From: Syncephalis plumigaleata
Taxonomy: Eukaryota > Zoopagomycota > Zoopagomycetes > Zoopagales > Piptocephalidaceae
Assembly (NCBI GenBank): GCA_025201365.1
Contig: JAIXMF010000019.1
Span: 124,001 to 188,000, forward strand
Length of the DNA stretch: 64,000 nucleotides
Direction: 5' to 3'
Below are positions 23,893-35,976 of this stretch, in pieces. Position 1 is the stretch's first letter; every line of letters starts with the position of its first letter. A program made the position numbers and the translations under genes. The notes beneath the pieces are model-generated. The model saw only the letters and a program-made list of their open reading frames with translations, did not search any database and was not told the origin of the DNA.

Positions 23893-25109
23893 TCAAGGCT
23901 TCTCTCTATTATCCTTGGAAGCGGCGGCATTGGTGGCTGCTGCGGCTTCCGCCATTTTTATCTTACTATAAAGATAGATACCGAACAAAGCGATGGATAT
24001 ACCGGTAAGGTTACGCCAGTCCACCTCTTCTCTAAACACGATGAAGCCACCCACTAGAATGAGACATAGCTTGGCGTGTCCAACCACGTTATAGGTGATG
24101 GCACTGGTGCGACCGATAATCGCGAATATCGACCAGTTCACCAGGAATGCCAATACACCACTCAATAGAATGGCACATACCGCGCCCATTGTTAATTCGT
24201 AGCGCATCAACGCCGGCACATCATCGAGTATGAATACACACGGCAATAGCATGAGTGCTGACATGGGTGCTTGTCGGTATAACAGCTGAGGTGGCGACAA
24301 TTGTAACGCTTTCTGTTCCGAGCCAATCCATACTTGGTAGAGTGATGTGACGAGAACGCCAGCCAACGCGAATACCGTACCGACAAAGTTCATCTGAACA
24401 TCCGTAACACTCGCGATACACACGCCCAAACAAATAACGGCTAGCGAGATGATGGTCGGTCGTGTAAATGTCTTGCTGTAAAATAGGAATTGCTATCATG
24501 TAATAAAAATCATTATTAGTAACAATATGATGAGATTGTATGTCCCCCCTCAATAATGATAGCATCATTACTACTTACAATGATGGCTACGGCAGGTGTG
24601 GTGAGCACTTTGGCCATTTGATAGAATCCAATTGAATTGTACTGCAGACTGATATTGGTCAACACCACGAAACCACAGAAGGTGGCACATAGACCAATCA
24701 TTCGTCGCCATGCCACAGGCTTCGGCTCAAAGGTGCCTAATCGTGCGCAGATGCCTAAACCGGCCCATGTACAGCAAAAATGAATAACCGTAACGAATGT
24801 GGCGAATTCGAAGGCGTATATCCTGAACACCAGCTTATTCACCATGACAATACCCACAGACGAACTGATATTAAGTAGGATGGCCGCGGTAGTTCGATGA
24901 CGTTCCGTGGCACTATCATCCTTGTGTGTATCCGCCATATTGATGGGTAGTCGATCCGATGACGGCGATTTGCTCAATAGTTCGTGTTCCTCTACCGCCT
25001 CGTCAATGTCTGGCACGTTATTAGCGAAACGAACTTGTTTACGCGCTGAATTGTTGGTAGTTTCCATTGACACTACGGTTACTTCTTCCGAGTGTAGACG
25101 ACCTGACAT
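23893..25109 (-). CDS. Nucleotide-sugar/triose-phosphate-type transporter, SLC35E3-like
   Basis: Exons 25109-24579 and 24492-23893 give 376 residues. It is a drug/metabolite-superfamily carrier expected in Golgi or other endomembranes. A cytosolic tail of about 75 residues precedes about ten hydrophobic helices. Family blocks shared with SLC35E3: ISLQYNSIGFYQMAKVLTTP, FYSKTFTRPT, GTVFALAGVLVTSLYQVWIG, LQLSPPQLLYRQAPMSALML, SGVLAFLVNWSIFAIIGRTS, ITYNVVGHAKLCLILVGGF and LTGISIALFGIYLYSKIK. The substrate cannot be told from sequence. The C-terminus is Ala-rich with no clear sorting motif. Confidence 0.9.
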
Positions 25110-25838
25110 ATCTCTTCAACACCAATCGATTAGATTATAAAAGAGAGAGTAGGTGTGAGGAAGGAGGGAAGAATCAGCTGTGCACGTAGATGGTAACGAG
25201 TAATGAAGAAGTCGAGATGGTGTAAACTACGTACGAATAAGTTAAAAAAAGATTGATTTGCAGCATGTGTTTTTCCATTGTCAATAACAAGTGGCGATTA
25301 CTTGAAATGGCGTTTTCTTGTTATGATCCTAATCTTCTTTGATGATGAATGTTATATCCAATTGCGTATATCTACAAACAATCGCCACTAACTTGTAATT
25401 AGCTGCATTCCGATTAGAAACCTCCATTGAGATGACTGTTTATCAATGCGGAGTATTAGCTTATCAGTTGTATATACACTGATGCTATAGTATCATTTGA
25501 TAGGATAGAGTGACATGGTTACTTACTTCATGTATAGAGTTGAATGTATAGTATAATATAATAGTGCTCACTAGATGGTAAAGATCTCTACTATGACAGA
25601 CGATGCAGTTTCCATGGAAATATGCATGTTACATTTGCTGGCATGCTACTATTACACAGTTTACATAGGACTATAATGCAAGTCCGCACTAAAGTCATGT
25701 ATTTCTCAAGGGTTACACTTGTGTAGTGGCTACATCGCAAATAATCAATACTACTGGGATTTTACATTATTTTTTAATCGCATTTATTTCTTGTTCCTTT
25801 ATTTGTACTTCTTCGACTACTTTACTCTATAGCCAACT
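25110..25838. other. Divergent promoter region SLC35E3-like / PABA synthase
   Basis: AT-rich spacer without coding potential. Confidence 0.5.
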
Positions 25839-28800
25839 ATGCCTGAACCGTGCACGTCTTTGCTTGATACGGTTCAACCAGAGACCATAGGCTCGCTGGC
25901 TACTCGTATGCATTTACGCATACTAATCATAGACAACTATGACTCGTACACGCTTAACCTGTTGCAATTACTACCGGAGAAGGATATTCAAGTGGTTGTC
26001 ATTCGTAATGACCAGTTCACCTGGTAATAGCTCACCGTATATGCCATTAGACGACATGTCAATAGTAACAGATAGACGTGTATCTTATAGGGAATATCTA
26101 CGTGATTATATGCTAGACCACTTTGATGGGATTATTCTTTCACCTGGACCTGGTACACCTGAACATCCAGAGGTAATGCTGATTAGCTAGTATTCAATAG
26201 GATATTCCGCATTGACTAATAGATCATCTATCTATATGTATATTCTATGCTATATGCTGGTAATAGGATATTGGTGTAGTGGGCAATCTACTACGACATA
26301 CTACCATTCCTATCCTAGGTGTATGTCTCGGTCATCAAGCCATTGCCTATATGGCTGGTAGTAAGGTAGCGTAATAGTATAATAACCATAATCATCATGA
26401 TCATACTTATGCGTTCATGTATCTACTTAGATTGTTCACGCTGCTACACCAGTTCATGGACAGGCCCATTTCGTGCATCAAGTTCAATCATCATGTGAAT
26501 ATTTAAATCCACTTTCCTTGTTTAATCATATACCATCCGTGTTCTCGGTCGTACGATATCACTCGCTTGCCGTATCAGAAACAGGTATGGACTAGGGAAC
26601 GGATCACGCCATATCCGTTTGTTATGTTGTACGCTTCTACGTTAGGGAAAGCTAAAATTACGTTGTAGACTTGCCGGAATGCATCCGAGTATTAGCGTAT
26701 ACCATCAATGATCAATGCCATAGTAGTGCTCGGGTAGAAGATGTTCCTGCACATGAACGTACTATTATGGCATTACAACATCGAGATAAACCATTCTACG
26801 GGGTACAATTCCATCCTGAGGTGAGATAGTGATAGCATGCATGATACCTCGTTAGTATCTAATCTCCTAATTGCAATGCTATCTAGTCTGTATGCACGGA
26901 ATATGGTCAACAATTGATGAGTAACTTTTTAGAGATTACCGCTGTATGGCATCAACAGGTAAGTAATACAATCATGGTTCATTTCATTTGATCAATCGAA
27001 TTAATATGGCATTGCATAGAATGGGGATAGTCATAGACGAGCATTACTACCATCTACTATACAGAATAGCTGTATTACTGCTGTATCAACGATTACTTCT
27101 TCATCAGTTACGGATCCACCATCATCATTGGTAACACCCATCTGGAAGGTCTACGCACAAAAGTTACCTTATACAACGCAGTCTGATCGAGTATTTCATA
27201 CATTATTTTCTCGTGATAATGCAAGTGTATGGTTGGATAGTGCACGGGTAAGTTGACTCATGTCGACGATATGACCATTGCCTAACAAGCACGTATATAT
27301 AATAGGATAATGATCGTCAAAGTAGATTTAGTCTTATGGGATCATGCCAGTCCACTACTGGGTAATGAATACTTGATATCTCATTTGTTATTTTAGTTAC
27401 TAATCATTGGTATACAATTAGATTCAAGGTGGAGTATCGTCTAAACAGCAAGCAGATAGATTTATATCGATATACGACGACAGACATTGATAAACAAACC
27501 GATACGCTAGCCTCAAATGATACATTTTGGGATTGGACATCCAGGCTAATGCAGCAACTTCGTAATGTACCGATAGAATTGCACGATAGTACATCACTGA
27601 ATAATGGCAATCTATTTGAACCACAATTTGATTTCTGTACCGGATTAGTCGGCTATTTCGGCTACGAGATGAAAGAGGAAGCATTACCAGGATACAGTAG
27701 AGCATCATCATCATCATCATCATCATCATCCGTGCCTGATGCAGCATTCTTATTCCTTGATCGATTTATCTCCATTGATTATGCAACAGGAGCCACTTGG
27801 CTATTAGGTCTTGTACGTCACAATACTACAAGCAATCTAGCCACTGCAATGAAATCAACAACAACAGCATCAATGCCACTCTCGGATATAGGAATGTCTA
27901 TGAGTGAGTATCAGCATTGGACGCATGATATTAGCAATCGATTAGACATGATATACACACCATCAACACCAACATCATTCAATACTGCTATCAATAATGC
28001 TATTAATGTACCAGAAGTTAAAGTGGCAAACACTTGTAATGACTATATTCAAAAGATCAAGGAGGCACAATCATTTATTCGTGATGGTGAATCCTACGAG
28101 TTATGCTTAACGACACAGTTGACCTGTCAACTACCACAACGCATCAAACATCGCATAGCTAGTGATAGCAGTAGTGACAATACTGCATTAACCACACTTG
28201 ATTTCTATCGTCAATTGCGTCATGATAATCCAGCACCCTATGCTGCTTATATCAATTTCGGTCCTCATCTATGTGTGGCATCGGCTAGTCCCGAACGATT
28301 CCTACGCGTGTCACGTAGCGGTGCCATACAAATGCGTCCTATCAAGGGTACACTAAAACGACAGCGTACCTGTTGTTGTGGCAATCATTGCACGACCACC
28401 ACCAATGTCACTTCTAATGAAGGATACGTACAACAAATGGATCCATTATGTGCACGCGAGCGTGATGCAGCATTGGCACGCGCACTAGCCACCAATGTTA
28501 AAGAACGAGGTGAAAATCTAATGGCAAGTAAAACAATAGATAGATAACTCTTTACTAGTATTATTAACTTTTTGTAATAGATTGTCGATCTAATTCGAAA
28601 TGATCTTGCTCGTATTTGTTCACCACATACAGTTCATGTACCACAACTAATGACCGTGGAAACTTACGAGACCGTGCATCAAATGGTCACTACCGTTGAT
28701 GGACAACTGAAAGATTCGGTAGATGCTGTGAAGGCATTACAAAGCTGCTTCCCACCAGGTGAGTAGTTGCTGTTAGTTGTATCGAACTAGAAGGATACAT

Positions 28801-29291
28801 TATGATCATTGTTGTTCTAATCATATATGCTACGTGTCTATGGATGAATAGGTTCAATGACTGGTGCACCAAAGTTAAGATCGGTGCAATTACTCGAACA
28901 CCTGGAGGATGGTCGCCCACGCGGTATATACTCCGGTTGTCTAGGCTATTTATCAATCAATGGATCGGCTGATTTCAATGTGGTTATTCGTACAATAGTA
29001 ATACAAGATGGACAAGGTAAGTGTAGTGATATCGATTAGTATCTAGTATATATATGTATTCATTCATGATTATGATAGCAATAAATATCGGTGCAGGTGG
29101 TGCCATTACCATTTTATCGGATCCAATGGAGGAATGGAACGAGGCTATTACAAAGGCAGATGCTGTATTGCCCAGGTATTTATTACGATATTACTACTTG
29201 CAGATAGATTCATGATTGCTAATAATCTAGTATGATTGCTAACTAATCTAGTATACGACGATTCAGTCAAGGATTAACATCAACTCAATGA
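25839..29291 (+). CDS. ABZ1: Bifunctional p-aminobenzoate (aminodeoxychorismate) synthase
   Basis: A gene of about ten exons fusing a class-I glutamine amidotransferase to the chorismate-binding synthase. It makes 4-amino-4-deoxychorismate from chorismate and glutamine, the first step to PABA and folate. The amidotransferase shows [26 protein letters not shown], the nucleophile loop [14 protein letters not shown] and the FHPE histidine/glutamate. The synthase half has [43 protein letters not shown], then PIKGT. The Lys of PIKGT distinguishes PabB-type synthases from anthranilate synthase (PIAGT). It ends with [15 protein letters not shown] and [17 protein letters not shown]. Exon 1 is 25839-26023; the last codes [13 protein letters not shown] poly-Ser run near 27706 comes from a CAT repeat. 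Confidence 0.95.
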
Positions 29292-29571
29292 TAGACTAGA
29301 GAAGTACACTAATGACTAATAACAATGCTAATTATTAAATGATGTGATTTGTACACTATATCAATGCCAATGTCAAATGATTGCATCTACTAAACTATAC
29401 TGTCATCATGTATGTATAAATGTATACGGATATATATATATATAAAAGTAGGCTAAGATAATAGTCATGGACGGAGTACATTATATTATAAATGATAATC
29501 AGTGTCGGTTGATCGAAAGGAATCAAAGAGTAACAATGGTGGAGGAGATGACAAGATGTCCAACAGTTCAC

Positions 29572-29607
<36 letters not shown>

Positions 29608-30433
29608 ATGGATAGACGGCGTCTGGCTAGTGCAATAGAAATCAAAGCGGAACGAGTTAGATAGGATTGAAACAGTAATGGCAATCATAACAATCATGTA
29701 ATAGTGACACAATAGTAATAGCAATAGTAACTATAGTAATGATAATGGCGAGGTAGTCATGTAGTAATTGTATGCTGACAGTATAATTGATTCAAAGGAT
29801 AGATAGCAAGTATTTCAATAATGATTCATGAAAAAGTCTCGTGTAGCAATAACAATATGACAAGTGAACAGATTAGAATGGATTGCGATATATCCATACT
29901 TTTTGCTTTTTACACTTTGTAATATTCCTAGTTTGCCACTTCTTGATTAGTATAGACTGTTGCAATGGTATCAACATTCATTTGTCGAGTATTCTTTGCA
30001 TTATCTGATCAGTATGTGTGTATCTCGTATCTCGTATCTCGCTCTCTCTCTAAACACAAGCAAATGATAGATGAATGTTTGAATTGGGACAGACAAATTA
30101 TTGATAATTATGAGAAAAGCGCACACACATACACATATAGAATAGATGTGACCTTTTCTCGCATGTTTACACGAATCATCATCGTATGCTTATCCTACTA
30201 TTACTACTGCCATACTACTACTACTGTCATTGCTATTACTGTCATTACTACTACAACTATTATGCCACAATCACGCCGATATAATCATGCCTATAAAGTT
30301 TGTTGTCCTAATGTAAATATTCCAATTTGATCGCTTTGTACTAACCAACCCGGTCACATATGTGTATGCACGCGCGTGTATGTATGTATGTATGTGTGTG
30401 TCTGTCTTGACAGGACATCTGGGTAGTAGCATC
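29292..30433. other. Intergenic between convergent ABZ1 and CDC42
   Basis: No supportable gene. It contains a GATA microsatellite and several ACT/CAT-rich stretches. Confidence 0.5.
29573..29606. repeat. (GATA)n microsatellite
   Basis: About eight perfect tetranucleotide units. Confidence 0.9.
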
Positions 30434-31361
<928 letters not shown>

Positions 31362-32859
31362 GCTAAGAATAAATGTAGCTCACGATAACGATAGACGAAC
31401 CAGATGAGAAATGAAATGAGAAATGATTGCTAAATGTCAAAATGATTCAGGCAATAAAAATGCGTTAGTAGAATGAAATAGAAAGAAAGAAAAATCAAAT
31501 AATAAACGAGTTAAAGAGAGAGAGAGGAAATAGCGACGCATTACTGCTGCTAGGCATAGTGTGTTTAAATAGCCGAGAATTGCTGCTTGGCCTTGTTCGG
31601 TCATTCTGACTAATAGTCATTGTCGGCTAAATAGCTGCAGTAACGCAGTAATCAAGCAATCACGACAAGGTCACGCGGAACATTCCAAGTGTAGAATGTG
31701 GTCGGCAACAAGGAAGAAAGACATAAAGATGAGCAACCATGGTCACGGTAACAAGTAGCACGGCTGTATGAATAACGCTATGACGTAGCGTAGATTATTA
31801 TGCTACATCACGGCAATAAGGTGACTGATAGCAGCAGCAGCAGCGATGAAAGAAGACTTGTGTGCCTGCCTGTCAAACTATGAATAGTTTCTATATATTT
31901 ACTTTACCTTTGGACTAGCGTATCCAATAGTTGGAAGCCAAAGGGATGTGATAAAGGAAAAGAAAAGGATGAGTGCAGTAACGCACAATGAAGTGAAGAA
32001 AGAGAAAGCGAAGGAGAACGGACACAATAGGTGGACAATAAAATAGAAAGAAGAGAGAGAGAAAGAAGCAAGAGTGCGAGGAGGAGGAGGAAACGGACAA
32101 ACAAGCCAAAAAAATGACAGTAGTGTGTGTGTGCGTTGTGTGTGTGCTGTCTGTCTGTCTGTCTGTCTGGGTGTCTGGGTGAAGGATGAAGAAAGGATGA
32201 AAGAGAAGGACTGATATGCCTATGATGATGATGGTGATAATAGAATAAGAGGAGGAAACACGACCAACCACACGTTCATCACTACCACAACTGCTACTAC
32301 CAATCTATCTATTGTCACCATCACACGATTGTAACAATACAATACTGCACACAGACACAGATATAAGCACACACACACATAAGCACATATAGAATGGGAA
32401 CAGGTAGATTTGTAATAGTGTGGCTGATTATATAACCTATAGCAAACAGAATCTCGTTTAATAATAGCTATCATATATATTGTAGATTCACAGTTGTACT
32501 CTGCTCATTGACTGTATATCGTCTTCATAAAGAACGATTGTAGTACGTGTCAATTGTTGTGCGCGGTTAATAGAATCAAGTAAGTAAATGACACATGCCG
32601 GACAGCTTTATTCGCCTTTTTTAGCTCATTCTACAATGCTGTCATGTCCTATTCAAGTATCAGTCAATAATGCATGATATGTGCCATGTTATTACAGCAA
32701 GATAGTGCTTATCAGTGTGTAATTACGAGCAAACTTGAATTGATTCTTGTTACTTGTGTCACGAGCAATAATAATACAGTGTTTTTCCATCCAGTTTGCG
32801 CATTTATCCTTTAACGTTTGCAGTTTATTAATAAATAGTTATACATAATAGTTAACATC
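31362..32859. other. Gene-poor region upstream of CDC42
   Basis: Simple-repeat rich DNA with a GTCT tract at about 32150-32170, TGTG at about 32120-32145 and GA-rich runs. Open frames translate low-complexity sequence only. Confidence 0.5.
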
Positions 32860-33110
32860 ATCATCACATTACTATTATTATTGAGTAGTTGTCATTGCCC
32901 TAGCAGTTGAGGGAGATGTTAATGATAGCGATATCATATATTGCAACTAGTGATAATAAATAATAGACATGTCGATAGATCTTACATATCTTGGATGCAA
33001 AGCGATAACAATCACGGATAAGTTGCTTTCTGTTGTTTGATCCTCGTTGTTGCACTGATTTTCCTTTTCTTGAACAACTGAAGGTAACAACACTTTGATG
33101 CATTGATCCT
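32860..33110 (-). repeat. Dispersed degenerate repeat, copy D
   Basis: On the minus strand this contains the CAACTTA...CGTGATTGTTAT stretch of copies A and B and the ATCTCCCTCAACTGCTAGG stretch of copy E, ending with the TGGATGGAAAAA motif near 32790. It bridges parts that are found separately in the other copies. Confidence 0.6.
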
Positions 33111-33245
33111 CCTTTTCTTGAGCACCTGAAGGTAACACTATTGATGAAATGTATCTAGAGGTATACGTAATCCTCTTTTTTTCGAGCATCTGAAGGTAAC
33201 ACCACTGACTAAATGTATCTAGAGGTATACGTAATCCTTTCTGAG
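33061..33245. repeat. Imperfect tandem repeat, three to four units of about 48-63 bp
   Basis: Units start near 33063, 33111 and 33172, each with CCTTTTCTTG/TTTCGAGC followed by CTGAAGGTAACA. The last two also share ATGTATCTAGAGGTATACG. It extends from the copy D repeat. Confidence 0.7.
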
Positions 33246-33489
33246 ATGCGCTCCTTATTGCTCATTATTACCCCCAACCATTCCTGCATCATGAGATTGG
33301 TGTCTATGTTGGTATTACAGCCATGTCCCTTCAACACTCACCATAGTTTCAATATTGAATAATGTTACATTATCCACTATAAATATGGGTCCTATTTTGT
33401 ACGAATTGAATAAACTTATCTTCACCTTCCAGTTCAATCGTCCCTATTACACTCTACTCACACTACCTTATTGTATATCGCCTACACAT

Positions 33490-34000
33490 TGTGCTTGAGC
33501 AAATCGAGCAACCATAGCTCCCACACTATCAATGAGAAAGTGTCCTACTGCTTGTCATGATCCCTTACGGTAAGTATACCTCATTACACTTTGATATTTA
33601 TTACAGTATACTAACTCATTATTCTATTAGATGCACACATCAAAAAATATAAAGAGGACATGCAAGTTAAAGGACTCGAGTATCGTTTGTGGAATCGGGG
33701 TTATGGTTGCTCGTCTGGATTTCATTCAAATCACCAACCGCCTTCGTAGTGGACCGATATTCCAACACACCCTCATCCAAGTGTCGTTGCTTCCAATCAT
33801 TCAAGACAAGGAGGACAAGGACATCGAGGAACCAAACAACAAATAACAAATTACCGGGGTTGTATCGTCAACCACCCCAGTTCTTCTCCAAAAGGGAGAA
33901 AGGCTGGGGAACAGAATACGGGAGTCCTTGTAAGTGTTAACATCATCATTATTTATTCATAAAAACAGAAAGCTAACTGCGCAAATTGGATGGAAAAAGC
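33490..34000 (+). repeat. Dispersed degenerate repeat, copy C
   Basis: Matches copy A across most of its length, including an intron-like segment (AGTATACC...ATTCTATTAG) before the GCACACATCA landmark, the TGGAATCGGG landmark, a QGGQGHRGTKQQ-coding basic stretch and the terminal TGGATGGAAAAA. The frame is interrupted, so it is called a decayed copy. Confidence 0.6.
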
Positions 34001-34564
34001 CTGTAATACAACAAACGATATTGCATAGTGCTACCAATAGCATCAGTTGTACTGCATCTTTTATGCACTCGATCCAATGGATAGATACTGTATGATACAA
34101 CTAGCGATTAATGTTATAGTTGCATGAATAAATAGTACAAAGTAATAAGAAATCAATTGGAATATAATGATCACCATTGAGTAGGATTCCTAGAATATGA
34201 ACTGACCACAAATCAACATAATAAGTAAACACTTTTAAAACACTACATTAAACTATTACAATGAATAACATTCTATCATATCACAAGCAAGTATAAGAAT
34301 ATAAAATGGTATATGTATTGACGGGGATTGGTAATAGAAGTAAGTTTAAATGATGCACACAGTTGTACAAATGGACGCTAACCAAGTGGTTTTTCTTTGC
34401 TTATTAACTACTGGAGGTCGTCACATATCTACACGCACACCTACAAACACACGCACATACACAAAGAGTGCTGTTTCCAGCATAGCAAGCATAGCTAGCA
34501 TAGCATATACAACTAATGCGCAATGGAAACACGATCACTGAGTAAGAAAGAGATACAATTCCAT
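34001..34564. other. Intergenic, no gene seen
   Basis: AT-rich DNA between repeat copy C and the 3' end of the eIF1 gene, including short CA-rich and AGCAT repeats. Nothing else supported. Confidence 0.5.
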
Positions 34565-35488
34565 TTAGAAATCGTGGATTTCAATTTGGGATCGGTCAAT
34601 CTTGGTTTTGGTATGACGGAACTTGAGGGCGACTAAAAAGTCTCTGGCTTCGTAGGCCTTGTTACCTTGGAATTGAATGACGGGCGCGCCATTCTTGTCC
34701 AAGTTAACTTTGCCACCGCCGACGCTTAGCTCTTGCATGAGATCGCTTTTGATCTTCTTGAGCCAGCGTTCAAAGAGTTCATCGCCGCTGCGTTCCTCTT
34801 TGCCTTCTTTGCCCTCTTTGCCTTCTTTGCTCTTGTTCTTCATGCGGTTCTCGGCGATAATAACATCTTTAAGGACGAGGTCTAAGCCTTCGATACTGGT
34901 AACACATTTGCGGCCATTGCGTTGTGCTACTCGAATGTCTAATTAGCAAAGAAGCAAGCAAGTAAAGGTTAAGATATACTATAGCACAATCATTAATAGA
35001 ATGATTACTATATAATAGTGCAATCTTAATCGCTGCTATTACTAATGCAGCAACAATATTGGAGGAGTAAGAGAACAGTGGTCAGTGTAACTATGACAAA
35101 AAAGAAACATCTTCACGGAATGACCAATCAAGACGATGGTCGAGAATACCGCAGTCAATTAACAAAAAAAAGATTCATCATGCCGTTCTCTCTTTCTTTT
35201 CCTCTCTTCTTCAAAAGAGAAGATTGCCGTTCATAGCAACACGATCATGATTGACTATTATATAGTATTATTCATAGGCTAATAGTGTATAGCCCAACAA
35301 CAATAAAGGATACGAATTTTCTGAGCAAACTCATCCCCTTCACCGATTTCGTCTTGGAATGGATCTATCAATCATAAATGCATCATATGAGTGTGTGCAA
35401 TAATGAGTCAGCAATGTCATCTAGTTTATATAGATTACTACTATTACTTACCCTGCGGTCCAAAGTTGAGAATTTTACTTTCGGACAT
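34565..35488 (-). CDS. SUI1: Translation initiation factor eIF1 (SUI1) with internal insertion
   Basis: Exons 35488-35452, 35364-35314 and 34938-34565 give 153 residues. eIF1 binds the 40S subunit near the P site and controls start-codon choice. The N-terminus FGPQDPFQDEIGEGDEF parallels the usual FDPF...GDD leader. The SUI1 fold starts with HIRVAQRNGRKCVTSIEGL and resumes with RWLKKIKSDLMQEL, GGGKVNLDKNGAPVIQFQGN, and ends QIEIHDF. Between the first strand pair and the helix sits a charged segment of about 30 residues with KEGKEGKEGKEE repeats (about 60-92) that standard eIF1 (about 110 residues) lacks. The second intron is long for this genome (375 bp). The donor before it is GTATCC. A divergent paralogue of eIF1 is the alternative. 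Confidence 0.8.
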
Positions 35489-35976
35489 GAACAAGTAGGA
35501 CAGCTACGATGATGCTAGAATAGAAAGAAAAGTTAGATGAGCTTATTAGACGATGTGTGTTATTCAAAAGGGGGATGAGTCATCTCATTACAAATACAGG
35601 TTGTACTCATCTATGCTCATCACTATCACTCTATCCATCCATCCATCTACCTATCTATCTATAACTGCTCTTCTAGCCTAGATAAGTGAACAGATGGATG
35701 CCTACATAGATGGATGAATGCTCTACTTACCAGTTACTGCAAGTATATCAAGTGGTAGTGGTAGTGGTGGAAGTAGTAATAATAAGGGGGTGAATGCGAC
35801 ACGGAAGAGAAACAAGTGGGATGTGAGAGGAATACAAGGTAAAGTGACTCTGTGAATAAATAGGCGATGGATGATGATTTCATTTATACCCATTGATTCA
35901 GATAATGATGCTATGATGCTATGATGATTCAATCCCATTTTATATATGACTCATTAATTACTAACAATTATTATTG
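35489..35976. other. Intergenic between eIF1 and the LSH-type gene
   Basis: No supported gene; short ATCC repeats near 35630-35660. Confidence 0.5.

Noticed and set aside
29573-29606. Regular short repeat that could suggest an array
   Set aside because: It is a contiguous GATA microsatellite with no spacers, so not a CRISPR array; the genome is eukaryotic.
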